The position numbers and the translations under genes were made by a program. Of a DNA stretch of 64,000 bases, positions 1 through 7,851 are shown piece by piece. The notes under the pieces are model-generated. The model saw only the letters and a list, made by a program, of their open reading frames with translations, did no database searches and was not told where the DNA came from. The DNA is from Trebonia sp963771985. GTDB taxonomy: Bacteria > Actinomycetota > Actinomycetes > Streptosporangiales > Streptosporangiaceae. Where the stretch lies: contig CAVYVO010000032.1 of NCBI GenBank assembly GCA_963771985.1, forward strand, positions 496,001 through 560,000. The letters are read 5' to 3'. Within the stretch, counting starts at the first letter, position 1. Every line of letters begins with the position of its first letter.

Positions 1-551
1 GGTCCATGGCCGCGCCTGGGTGACCACCCGCTGGAAGGCGCGCAGGTACATCTCGCGCAGGGTGCGCTCGTCGACGTCGGCACTCACGCGCATCCGGTCG
101 GTCTCCTGGCTGTTGACCGCGAAATGCTTCAGCGACGCGCCGACGTCCTTGCTCTGCAGGCCCCGCACCCATGCGGTGGCCAGGACGCCGGCCAGCAGCG
201 GGTCCTCGGCGAAGTACTCGAAGTTGCGGCCGCCCAGCGGGCTGCGCTTGAGGTTGATGCCGGGGCCGAGCAGCACCGCGACGTCCATCGCGCGGCATTC
301 GTCGCCGAGCGCCTCGCCCATGCGGCGCAGCAGGCTGGGATCCCACGTCGAGGCGGTGGCCACCGCCGGCGGGAAGCAGGTGGCCGGCGGCCGGTCAGCA
401 TGTCGGTCTGGGATGCCTGCAGGCGGACGCCGTGCGGGCCGTCGGTCAGGGTGATCGCCGGGATGCCGGCCGACTCGACCGGCGTGCTGTGCCAGAAATC
501 CCTTCCGCTGGTAAGTGCGGCCTGTTCGGCGACAGTAAGCTCGGGCGTCAT
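1..551 (-). pseudogene. GH3 beta-glucosidase, N-terminal part, frameshifted and cut by window edge
   Basis: The gene starts at 551 and reads leftward out of the window. The first about 55 residues contain LTLTDGPHGVRLQ, the N-terminal signature of bacterial glycoside hydrolase family 3 beta-glucosidases. At about 385-390 the frame changes; the second frame is open to base 1 and gives ATCFPPAVATASTWDPSLL, then GPGINLKRSPLGGRNFEYF and SLKHFAVNSQETDRM, all classic GH3 blocks. One missing base in a GC-rich run explains the shift, so this is a recent mutation or a sequencing error. The nucleophile Asp lies beyond the window. The family hydrolyses terminal beta-glucosides. A TetR gene is divergent, and an inverted repeat between them suggests local control. 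Confidence 0.85.
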
Positions 552-579
552 TGGCCAGGGTCCTTTCGCCGCAGGCGGC

Positions 580-606
580 TACCTAGTACCTACTAAGTAA
601 TAGGTA
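580..606. promoter_or_regulatory. AT-rich inverted repeat, candidate TetR operator
   Basis: TACCTA occurs at 580-585 and 587-592, and its complement TAGGTA at 601-606, giving a 20-bp imperfect palindrome (587-606) in an AT-rich patch of a very GC-rich region. It lies between the divergent GH3 and TetR genes, where a TetR repressor would autoregulate. Binding is inferred, not shown. Confidence 0.45.
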
Positions 607-643
607 ATGTAGGTGGCGGGCACGACGCATGCAAGGGGGCGCC

Positions 644-1289
644 GTGGAAATACCAGACAGTTCCGCCCGGGTTTACCGACGTGACCGGACACGTCTGCCG
701 GCGGCGCAGCGGCGCCGGCAGATCCTGGACGTGACCACGCGCCTGATCGGGGAGCGCGGTTTCTGGGCGCTGTCCATGCAGGACGTCGCCGACGCCTGCG
801 GGCTCACCGTCCCCGGCCTGCTGCATCACGTCGGTTCCAAGGACGGCCTGCTCCTCGCCGTGCTCGACCACCGCGACGAGGAGGACTTCAGGTCCCTCGC
901 CAGCCAGCTCGGGATGGACCTGGATGACTGGCGGGGGCCGTGGCCCAGCCAGGTCACCCTGCCGCGGGCGTGCGAGGCCCTCGTGCGCCGCAACGCCACC
1001 CAGCCGGAGATCGTCCGGCTGTTTTCCGTGCTGGAGGCCGAGTCGCTGGCGCCCGACCACCCCGCTTCCGCTTATTTCGCCGAGCGCCAGCGGCGGACGC
1101 TCACCGGGTTCGCCGCGCTGGCCGCCGGCCGGACAGCGGATCCGCTGTCGCTAGCCCGGCAGGTGATGGCGATGATGGACGGCCTGCAGGTCCAGTGGCT
1201 GCGCGATCCGGAGAAGACAGAACCTGGTCGCCGAGTGGGACGCCGCGGCCAGGAAGCTGTTCGCCGGTCTGCGCCTAGGGCCCGCCTGA
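644..1289 (+). pseudogene. TetR-family regulator, frameshifted near the C-terminus
   Basis: The N-terminus (RRRQILDVTTRLIGERGFWALSMQDVADACGLTVPGLLHHVGSKDGLL) is a TetR helix-turn-helix domain and the rest is a helical ligand-binding domain. I prefer GTG 644, which follows an AAGGGGG ribosome site, over ATG 629. Around 1220 the frame shifts: removing one A from GAAC (1220-1223) gives DLVAEWDAAARKLFAGLRL and a TGA at 1287-1289, a normal TetR ending. Without that correction the frame runs on with an arginine-rich nonsense tail to 1669. It likely represses the divergent GH3 beta-glucosidase; the ligand is unknown. Confidence 0.8.
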
Positions 1290-1309
1290 CCTGCCTGACC
1301 TGCCTGACG
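1285..1309. repeat. 9-bp tandem repeat after tetR
   Basis: CCTGACCTG is repeated 2.8 times across the TetR stop codon. It is a simple slippage-type repeat; no function is evident. Confidence 0.6.
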
Positions 1310-1334
1310 TCTCGGGCGGGGTGCCAGGCGGGTG

Positions 1335-2006
1335 TCAGGCGGGGTGTCGGCCCGCGACCGTGCCGGCGCGGGCGGCGATGTGCGGCGGGACCCTTGTGCC
1401 CGACGGCAGTGCGGGGTCCGGGACCGGTTGCTGCCAGGTGGCCACCAGCGGCAGCTCGCCGGCCCACAGGCCCAGTCCGGCGTCGGGCGAGTCGCCGTCG
1501 TCGGGCGGCCCGGTGCGGATCTTCACGGACGCCTCGTCGAGCGGAAGCGCGAGCAGCCGGGTGGCGGCGAGCTCCTTCTTGTTCGGCCGGCGGGCGTAGT
1601 CCCACTGGCCGGGCGCCATGTGCTCCGATAGCAGGCGGAGCCCGGCGAGCACTTCGCCGGGTCCGGTGACGAGCCGCGGGTAGCCGTAGATCATCGCGCA
1701 GCGGTAGTTGACCGCGTGCTCGAAGACCGAACGGGCCAGCACCAGTCCGTCCGCCACCGTGATCGTCACGCACGCCGGGCTGTCCCCGCGCAGGCTGACG
1801 CTCGCGACAGAACCATGCAGGTAGAGCGTTGACTCGTCGAAGCCGTAGCTCGTCGGCACGACCATCGGCCAGCCGTCGCGGACCACGCCGAGGTGGGCGA
1901 CCAGGCCGACGGCGAGGACCTTGAGCAGGTCGCTCCGCTCCGTCCGGCCCTGCTCGCGGAGCCTGCGGTGCCCGGTGCGCTCGGTACTGGACAGCGGGTT
2001 GGTCAC
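1335..2006 (-). CDS. Pyridoxamine 5'-phosphate oxidase-like flavoprotein
   Basis: This 223-aa protein starts at GTG 2006 with a weak ribosome site. Residues about 25-160 form a split-barrel flavin-binding domain of the PPOX/NimA type: LLKVLAVGLVAHLGVVRDGWPMVVPTSYGFD, then a central strand with FEHAVNYRCAMIYGYPRLV and a WDYARRPNKKELAATRLLALP stretch typical of the actinobacterial pyridoxamine 5'-phosphate oxidase family protein group. Members bind FMN or F420 and reduce small molecules; the substrate here is unknown. It is convergent with the TetR gene, about 45 bp away, and has no operon partner. Confidence 0.85.
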   Translation of the reverse strand: MTNPLSSTERTGHRRLREQGRTERSDLLKVLAVGLVAHLGVVRDGWPMVVPTSYGFDESTLYLHGSVASVSLRGDSPACVTITVADGLVLARSVFEHAVNYRCAMIYGYPRLVTGPGEVLAGLRLLSEHMAPGQWDYARRPNKKELAATRLLALPLDEASVKIRTGPPDDGDSPDAGLGLWAGELPLVATWQQPVPDPALPSGTRVPPHIAARAGTVAGRHPA

Positions 2007-2302
2007 AGACCGGTCATATCATGCGCCGGGAATGCGCTGGCACTCCCCGGCGTTATCGGGTACAGTTGCCATATCGGCCTGGTGCCCATCTGAGCGGCCC
2101 GGTAGAAGTCCCAAGCGCCACATTCGGCAGGCGCGGCAACGCAGACTGACCATTAGCGGTCATTCGTCACATCTAGGCATCGGCGCAGTTGAGCGGCGTA
2201 CTCAACGCCTGTTGCGGCCATTCGCGGCTCCATTAGCCATGGCCCGCCACCAGCTCTATTCGTGCTGCGCGAATTCCCGCCTTTCCATGAAGAGGAAACC
2301 CC

Positions 2303-3643
2303 ATGACAGCAATCACAGAAGAAACAACAGTAGAACAGCTCCGCGTTTCCGCGGATACGCACCCGGCGGCCGCTGAGGGGCCGTCTCCCGCTGGCAGCCG
2401 GGTCGCGCAGACACCCGTCACGCTGGTGTCAGGCATCGTCGACGTCAGCGACGGGCGCGGTTACCTGCGGACGGCCGGCTACCGGCGCTCCGCCGGCGAC
2501 ATCCCGCTCACGACCGCGCAGGTCCGCCGCTACGGACTGCGCATAGGAGACCGGATCGAGGCCGCGGTAACACCGCCCGCCAGCGCGAACGGCACAGCCG
2601 CGGGCAATGGCACCCCGGCCGGCCGCAACGGCAAGGCCGACGACACTAGCGGCAACGGAAACGGCAAGGCGGCCAGCAACGGAAACGGGGCGCGGAGCCG
2701 CCAGCGGAACAGGGACACCACCCTCACCGCCGACATCACCGTCATCACCGTCAACGGGCTGCCGCCAGATGCGGCCATGCTCCGCCCGCACTTCGATGAC
2801 CTGACCCCCGTCTACCCCAACGAGCGGTTCCGTCTCGAAGACGGCGACCCGTCTCCCACGGCGCGGATCATCGACCTGGTCTCCCCCATCGGCAAGGGCC
2901 AGCGCGGCCTCATCGTCGCGCCGCCGAAAGCCGGCAAGACCACGGTCCTGAAGACGATCGCGCACGCGATCGCGACCGCCTACCCCGACGTGCACCTCAT
3001 GCTCGTGCTGGTCGGCGAGCGTCCCGAAGAAGTCACCGACCTGCGCCGCTCGGTGCGCGGCGAGGTGATCTCCTCGACCTTCGACCAGTCCCCCGACGAC
3101 CACGTGCGTGCCGCGGAACTGGGGATCTCCCGCGCCAAGCGACTGGCCGAACTCGGCCGGGACGTCGTGGTCATGCTCGACTCACTCACCCGGCTCGGCC
3201 GGGCCTACAACCTCGCCGCCCCCGCGAACAGCCGGACCCTCAGCGGCGGCGTCGCGGCGTCGGCACTGCAGCCGCCCCGCCAGTTTCTCGGCGCGGCGCG
3301 CTGCCTCGAAGAGGGCGGCTCGCTGACGATCCTGTCCACCGCCCTGATCGACACCGGTTCCCTGCTCGACAACGTGCTGTTCGAGGAGTTCAAGGGCACC
3401 GGGAACATGGAACTGCGGCTGCGCCGCGACCTGGCCGAGAAGCGGATGTTCCCGGCGATCGACCCGGTGCCTTCGGGTACCCGGCGGGACGATCTGCTCA
3501 TGGACCCCGCCGAGCACGCCGCCGTGGTCAGCCTGCGCCGGGCCCTCGCGGCGCTGGACAGCCAGCACGCCCTCGAGTTGCTGCTGGAAAAGACCGCCTC
3601 CCCGAACGAACGGCTGCTTCGCCAGATTCACGCGTCACGATGA
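2303..3643 (+). CDS. rho: Transcription termination factor Rho, short form with Asn/Gly-rich insert
   Basis: This 446-aa Rho has the full RecA-type motor: Walker A APPKAGKTT (about 207-214), Walker B VVVMLDSLTR, and the block SGGVAASALQPPRQFLGAARCLEEGGSLTI followed by FEEFKGTGNMELRLRR. It threads RNA through a hexamer and ends transcription. Actinobacterial Rho is usually 600 aa or more; this one lacks the N-terminal helical domain. Its RNA-binding OB fold (about 38-180) is split by a low-complexity insert (about 91-138) rich in Asn, Gly and Ala. ATG 2303 has a GAGGAAA site. The 296 bp upstream hold no gene. The stop overlaps the convergent GNAT gene by 9 bp. It may be a second, specialised Rho; other copies cannot be seen here. 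Confidence 0.9.
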   Translation: MTAITEETTVEQLRVSADTHPAAAEGPSPAGSRVAQTPVTLVSGIVDVSDGRGYLRTAGYRRSAGDIPLTTAQVRRYGLRIGDRIEAAVTPPASANGTAAGNGTPAGRNGKADDTSGNGNGKAASNGNGARSRQRNRDTTLTADITVITVNGLPPDAAMLRPHFDDLTPVYPNERFRLEDGDPSPTARIIDLVSPIGKGQRGLIVAPPKAGKTTVLKTIAHAIATAYPDVHLMLVLVGERPEEVTDLRRSVRGEVISSTFDQSPDDHVRAAELGISRAKRLAELGRDVVVMLDSLTRLGRAYNLAAPANSRTLSGGVAASALQPPRQFLGAARCLEEGGSLTILSTALIDTGSLLDNVLFEEFKGTGNMELRLRRDLAEKRMFPAIDPVPSGTRRDDLLMDPAEHAAVVSLRRALAALDSQHALELLLEKTASPNERLLRQIHASR

Positions 3644-4195
3644 TGTCCCCGGCGGCACGGGCCGGGTGAGGCGCACCTCCTCCTCCGCGAAGCCGAGCGC
3701 CGCGTAGAAGGCCCGCGCCCCGGTGTTGCACATCCCGGTGTGCAGCGTGAGATTCTCCAGCCCATGGTCGCGCGCCCAGGCTTCGGCCGCCGCGACGAGC
3801 ACCCGGCCGATCCCCCGCCGCGACGCGCCCTCGGCGACGACGAGTTCGCCGATGTACGCGTCCCGCTCGCCGGTGAAGTGCGTGACAGGGCTGATACTGA
3901 TGGCCCCCACGATCATGCCCGTCTCCTCCCCTGCCCCCTTCCGCGTCTCCTCCCCCGCTCCCTCTCCCCCTTCTCCTCTCCCTTGCTTCTTGCTGTTATC
4001 AAGAGCGACCAGGACTGCACCCTTTCCGGCCGCCGCCGCGCCGAGTGAGCTTTCAAGCCAGCGTCGCCCGGCGTTGAGCGCTTCTGCCTGGTCCCGCCAG
4101 GGGGCCACCCCGATGGCGAGCCGCGGTGCGAGCGCGAGGATGTCTTCTTTGTCGCCGTCGCCCGCGGGGCGGATGTCCACGTCCGAAACGTCCAT
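3635..4195 (-). CDS. GNAT-family N-acetyltransferase
   Basis: This 186-aa protein starts at ATG 4195 with GGGAGGG upstream; the reading frame stays open further upstream but lacks homology there. The C-terminal half carries the GNAT acetyl-CoA motif: YIGELVVAEGASRRGIGRVLVAAAEAWARDHGLENLTLHTGMCNTGARAFYAALGF, with the R/Q-x-x-G-x-G/A loop at RRGIGR. The acceptor is unknown. An odd charged insert of Gly-Glu-Arg repeats (EGGEGAGEETRKGAGEETG) separates the two halves of the fold before the MIVGAISI strand. It overlaps the 3' end of the convergent rho gene. Confidence 0.85.
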   Translation of the reverse strand: MDVSDVDIRPAGDGDKEDILALAPRLAIGVAPWRDQAEALNAGRRWLESSLGAAAAGKGAVLVALDNSKKQGRGEGGEGAGEETRKGAGEETGMIVGAISISPVTHFTGERDAYIGELVVAEGASRRGIGRVLVAAAEAWARDHGLENLTLHTGMCNTGARAFYAALGFAEEEVRLTRPVPPGTSS

Positions 4196-4260
4196 GCCGG
4201 CACCCTCCCACGCCCTACACAGCCGATAAAACCGCTGAGCCAGGAGAACCTGGACCCACC

Positions 4261-4324
4261 TTGGGCGCAAGACCGTTGGTTTGTCGTCCGTTTTGCCGCT
4301 TTTGTCAAAGGCTCTTGCGCCCAA
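4261..4324. repeat. 12-bp perfect inverted repeat with 40-bp spacer
   Basis: TTGGGCGCAAGA (4261-4272) and its exact complement TCTTGCGCCCAA (4313-4324) flank a T-rich 40-bp core in the 265-bp gap between the GNAT and winged-helix genes. It could be a hairpin at the 5' side of the GNAT transcript, a terminator for the upstream gene or a tiny insertion. No matching flank duplication was noticed. Confidence 0.5.
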
Positions 4325-4460
4325 AGTCGGCGGAGGTGTCCGGTATGCGAGAACGATGTCGGCTGCCGCCGCTGCCGGGCGGCACACACCGGGCCGACTG
4401 GCCCCGGCAGTCACGAAGGCACCACCTGCCAGGCAATGTACGGCCCGACTCCGCAGCGGT

Positions 4461-5465
4461 TCAGTAGGGGGCGGTGTCCATCGCGGCGTACCACGCTGTG
4501 AAGGCGTCCCATTCCGCGGTGACTGAAGGTTCAACTTCGCCCCAGTCCGAACGGGCTGGGCTTCCTCCCTGGACAGACCAGTGGGCCACGACGTTTTCGC
4601 CAGCCATGACGCAGCCGTGCATCTGGGCGGGCGGGTAGCTGAGGGCGCGCTTGGCCGCGTCCAGAACCGGGTTGCCCTCGCGGCAGAAGAGCAGGTTGTC
4701 GAATTCGGGCAGGATAACGGCAGCGCGGACCATCTCGTCAGGTGCCGCGGCCACGTCGAAAACGGGCTGATCGTTGTCGCTGACGATGCCCGCGCCCGCC
4801 TCCCGCATGGCCACCGCGGCGCTGGTGAGGCCCGACCAGTGGCCGAAGTCGGCCGCCGTCGCTGGCCCGAATGCCGTGAGGTAGCTCCGCACTAGGTCGG
4901 CGATCCCATCGCTCGCCGACCCCACAGGCTCGCCGAGCGCGGTCTCGGCGAGAACGTACGCGGTCCGGGCGGACACCCACGGGTCGGTATCGGCGGCCTC
5001 GACCACCGCAAGCAGCATCCTGACCGCGAATCCCAGGTCCCGCGGCCGGGCGGTGGGAAACCGTGGCGCGAGCCCGGAGCCTATCTCGGCCCCGGTGAGC
5101 CCCGGGGTACCGAGCAGCAGCTCACGCCCGGCGGCGAGCACGCTGTCACGGTCGGCCGCTTCCCACAGGTCAGGGCAGTGCTGCCGGACCATGCGCTCCG
5201 CCGCCGGCCGCAGGCAGGGCCACCAGGCGAAGTACTGGCGGTGGGTAACCAGGTGCGCGGCGCCACGCATGAGGTTCGCGCGCACCAGGTCGTAGCTGCG
5301 CAGGGCACTCACGTACGCGCCGTGATCGTAGTCCGCGGTCCGCGTCCACATCCCGACGACCGGTCCTCGCTTCGTCTGCGCGTTCAGCCCCGCGAGGCGC
5401 TCGAGGATGCCGGCGGGCGACCGCCGCTCGTCGCGGTTGAGCAGCTGTCTGCGAAGCGGGAGCAC
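4461..5465 (-). CDS. Winged-helix DNA-binding domain protein (AlkZ/YcaQ-like superfamily)
   Basis: This 334-aa protein starts at GTG 5465. Its N-terminus (LRRQLLNRDERRSPAGILERLAGLNAQTKRGP) matches the opening helix of HTH_42 proteins, which include the DNA glycosylases AlkZ and AlkX. It continues with the family pattern HLVTHRQYFAWWPCLRPA and VILPEFDNLLFCRE. AlkZ-type enzymes unhook alkylated or crosslinked bases, but their catalytic QxQ/QxD motif is read here only as LNAQT, so activity is uncertain. It stands alone between the inverted repeat and the MITE region. Confidence 0.75.
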   Translation of the reverse strand: MLPLRRQLLNRDERRSPAGILERLAGLNAQTKRGPVVGMWTRTADYDHGAYVSALRSYDLVRANLMRGAAHLVTHRQYFAWWPCLRPAAERMVRQHCPDLWEAADRDSVLAAGRELLLGTPGLTGAEIGSGLAPRFPTARPRDLGFAVRMLLAVVEAADTDPWVSARTAYVLAETALGEPVGSASDGIADLVRSYLTAFGPATAADFGHWSGLTSAAVAMREAGAGIVSDNDQPVFDVAAAPDEMVRAAVILPEFDNLLFCREGNPVLDAAKRALSYPPAQMHGCVMAGENVVAHWSVQGGSPARSDWGEVEPSVTAEWDAFTAWYAAMDTAPY

Positions 5466-5510
5466 GGGGCGAGCCTAGCCGAGCCGACGCGATCGCCGGC
5501 CAGCACGACT

Positions 5511-5535
5511 GTGCCGATTGCGCGATCGGCACACT
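5511..5535. repeat. REP-like palindrome, left copy
   Basis: GTGCCGAT-TGCGCG-ATCGGCAC is a perfect 8-bp inverted repeat (5511-5532) followed by ACT. A close direct copy lies at 5969-5990. The two copies flank the MITE, so they belong either to an older target sequence or to an outer element. Confidence 0.6.
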
Positions 5536-5538
5536 CTT

Positions 5539-5959
5539 GGCAATGTTCCGGAACAACCTGAGTTTGCGGCGTGCGAGGCGGCCCGTTCCACCCCTTATCT
5601 CCCGTTACGGGAAGTCCCCGCCCCCCGCCGCCATGCCCCGCGGCACGCTCAGCAGACGGGCACGCGCGTGTTATGAGCGGCCGTCGGGGCAGGCTCGCGC
5701 ATCATGGTGGATCGAAAGGCACCCTCTGATGTGCCTTTCGATCCACCATCATGACGGACGGACAGCCACTGCCCGGTTTACCCACTTTTGTCCCCTGCCG
5801 AGGCGCGGTGCCGCGCGGAGAACCGGCCGGCCGTGCCGCGCCATGCGCGCGAAAGCCGCATTCCGGACATCTCTGCACGGCGGCTGGCCGCGAAGGGCGG
5901 GTAAACCACAGCACGGCCCAGGGACACGCCGAACAATCACCTTGTTCCGGAACGTTGCC
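5539..5959 (+). mobile_element. MITE-like element, copy 1 (421 bp)
   Basis: The ends are imperfect inverted repeats of about 23 bp: GGCAATGTTCCGGAACAA at the left, and at the right a sequence whose complement begins GGCAACGTTCCGGAACAA. A CTT target duplication flanks it (5536-5538 and 5960-5962). No credible protein is encoded. It is homologous at both ends to the element at 61840-62118 in the opposite orientation, sharing the sub-terminal block CCTGAGTTTGCGGCG and the block AAAGCCGCATTCCGG. The middle carries an extra long hairpin (5704-5749). It must be moved by a transposase encoded elsewhere; none in this window obviously fits. Confidence 0.8.
5704..5749. other. Perfect 19-bp-stem hairpin inside MITE copy 1
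   Basis: ATGGTGGATCGAAAGGCAC (5704-5722) is followed by an 8-base loop and its exact complement (5731-5749). It is absent from the other MITE copy. With no T-run it is not a standard terminator; it could be a nested insertion, a cruciform or a structured RNA. Confidence 0.7.
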
Positions 5960-5968
5960 CTTCCGGGC

Positions 5969-5990
5969 CCGATTGCGCAATCGGCACACT
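5969..5990. repeat. REP-like palindrome, right copy
   Basis: CCGATTGCGCAATCGG is a perfect 16-bp palindrome (5969-5984) followed by CACACT. It matches 5514-5535 except for one base, in the same orientation. Confidence 0.6.
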
Positions 5991-6089
5991 GAGGTACGGG
6001 CGTACGGGCGCGGGGCGCGGAGGCGGGCGCGAGGCGGGGGCGGGGCGCAGGGCGCGGGGGGCGGGCGCGGAGGCGAGGCGGGGGCGGGG

Positions 6090-6806
6090 TTACCAGGGGA
6101 CTTCGGTGCCGTCCCATGAGAAGAACTGGCCGGTGGGGCCGTCGTCGGGGAGCAGGGCCAGGCGGACGGCGCCGACGGCGGCTTCGGCGGGGTCGCCGCC
6201 GGCCGCGGCGGCGCGGGCGTTGAGGTCGGTGCGGCGCACGCCCGGGGCGAGCGCGTTCACCTTGAAGCCATCGCCGGCCAGGGTCAGGGCGTAGAACAGG
6301 GTCAGCGCGTTCAGGGCCGTCTTGGAGGACCGGTACGCGGCGAACGTTCCGCTGGTGGTCCGCAGCTGCCCCGTGCCGGTGGCGCTCCAGTTAAGCGAGC
6401 CCGTTCCGCTCGAGATGTTCACGATTCGCGGGTGCGCCGAGCGGCGCAGCGCCGGGAGGAAGGCGTTCGTCACCGCGACGACGCCGAACACGTTCGTCTC
6501 GTAGATCCGCCGGAAGGTGGCGAGATCCTCTTCATCGGCCGGCTTGCCGTCGCCCGAGATGCCGGCGTTGCTGACCAGGATGTCCAGGGCACCGACCTCG
6601 CGGGCGGCCTCGGCGACGCTGCCAGAGTCGGTAACGTCCAGGGTCAGCGGCCGGGCGCCGCGGCCGATCTCGTCCGCGGCGGCCTTCCCGCGCGCGGCGT
6701 CGCGCGAGCCGACGTAGACGGTCAGCCCAGCGGCGGCGAGCTGGCGGGCAATTTCCTTGCCGATACCCTTGTTGGCACCCGTGACCAGTGCGATTGAGTT
6801 GTCCAT
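6090..6806 (-). CDS. Short-chain dehydrogenase/reductase
   Basis: This 238-aa classical SDR starts at ATG 6806. It has the NAD(P) motif TGANKGIG (about 9-16), DILVSNAG (about 75-82), the catalytic Ser in NISSGTGS and the YRSSK motif with active-site Tyr and Lys. The C-terminus resembles carbonyl-reductase-like SDRs. It oxidises or reduces a carbonyl or alcohol with NAD(P)H; the substrate is unknown. The divergent Xre/MmyB-type regulator 63 bp away is the usual partner of such SDRs and probably controls it. Confidence 0.9.
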   Translation of the reverse strand: MDNSIALVTGANKGIGKEIARQLAAAGLTVYVGSRDAARGKAAADEIGRGARPLTLDVTDSGSVAEAAREVGALDILVSNAGISGDGKPADEEDLATFRRIYETNVFGVVAVTNAFLPALRRSAHPRIVNISSGTGSLNWSATGTGQLRTTSGTFAAYRSSKTALNALTLFYALTLAGDGFKVNALAPGVRRTDLNARAAAAGGDPAEAAVGAVRLALLPDDGPTGQFFSWDGTEVPW

Positions 6807-6869
6807 GCTGCCAGGGTGCCCGCGCTGGCACGGCGTATCCAGGCACAGTCGATACCAGGGAAGGTCCGG

Positions 6870-7677
6870 ATGGCACGAGCCGAACTCGCCCGCTTCCTGC
6901 GCGACCGCCGCGAGGGCCTGCGCCCCGCCGACACCGGGCTGCCCGCCGGGAGCCGGCGCCGCACCCCGGGCCTGCGCCGCGAAGAGGTCGCGGAGCTGGC
7001 CGCCATGTCGGTCGACTACTACGCCCGGCTCGAGCAGGGGCGCGGGCCGCGTCCCTCGCCGCGGGTGCTCGAACGCGCTCGCCGGGGCGCTGCGGCTGAC
7101 GGCCGCCGAGCGGTCGCATCTGTTCCGGCTGGCGGGCGCGACGCCGAGTGCGCCGATGGTGCCGCCGCGGACGGTCCGACCGTATGTGGCCGGGCTGCTG
7201 AGCCGACTGCCGGAGACGGCCGTGATCGTGACCGCGGCCAGTTACGACGTGATCGCCTGCAACCCGCTCGCGCAGGCCCTCCTGGGCGACCTGTCAGACC
7301 GGCCCAATCTCGCCCGCCGCCGGTTCCTGGCGCGTGAGGCGGTGCTGACCTCGGGCCACGAGGAATTCGCCGAGATCGCCGTGGCGCGGCTGCGCGCCGC
7401 CGCCGTCCGGTACCCGCGGGACGAGGCCCTCGCCGGACTGCTCGCTGAGCTTCGGACGGGCAGTGCGGAGTTCACCAGGATCTGGGACACCAACCCGGTG
7501 CGCGTGCCCGGTCACCGGAGCAAGACCATGGTGCATCCCGAGGCGGGCCGACTGCAGCTGAACTGCGACGTACTCACCGTCCCCGACGACGACCAGCAGG
7601 TCGTCTTCATGACCGCCGATCCCGGCAGCGCGTCGGCCGGCGCCCTGCGCGAGCTGGCCGCCGCTGTCGCCGCCTGA
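6870..7677 (+). pseudogene. Xre/MmyB-like transcriptional regulator, frameshifted
   Basis: ATG 6870 follows GGAAGG. Residues 1-68 form an Xre helix-turn-helix (RRRTPGLRREEVAELAAMSVDYYARLEQGRGPRPS). The rest (TAAERSHLFRLAGATPS, then RFLAREAVLTSGHEEFAEIAVARLRAAA and VRVPGHRSKTMVHPEAGRLQLNCDVL) is the MmyB-like ligand-binding domain. The two halves lie in different frames; removing one A from GAAC at 7071-7074 gives VLDALAGALRLTAAE and restores a normal protein of about 268 aa. I suspect a base-call error. These regulators usually control a divergent oxidoreductase, here the SDR. Confidence 0.85.
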
Positions 7678-7718
7678 TCGGGGTCGGAGGGGGCCAGGGG
7701 GGTGGGGGAACGGGCAGT

Positions 7719-7753
7719 CCCCCCATTGGGGGGTCTGGGGGGCTTTGCCCCCC
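7719..7753. terminator. Two G/C hairpins after the Xre regulator
   Basis: CCCCCC-ATT-GGGGGG (7719-7733) is followed by GGGGGGC-TTT-GCCCCCC (7737-7753). They lie in the gap between the regulator and the sigma-factor gene. They lack a T-tract, as is usual for hairpin terminators in actinomycetes. Confidence 0.5.
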
Positions 7754-7851
7754 GAGGGAAGCAGGCAAGCAGAGCAGGGCGCTGTCAACCGGATGGGCCG
7801 CCCGCGGCGTATCACGCACAGAACCTGACCCCGGATGCCGGGAGACAAAGG

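Noticed and set aside
593..1060. Long minus-strand ORFs opposite tetR and many other genes
   Set aside because: They are mirror frames of real genes in high-GC DNA, without ribosome sites or recognisable families.
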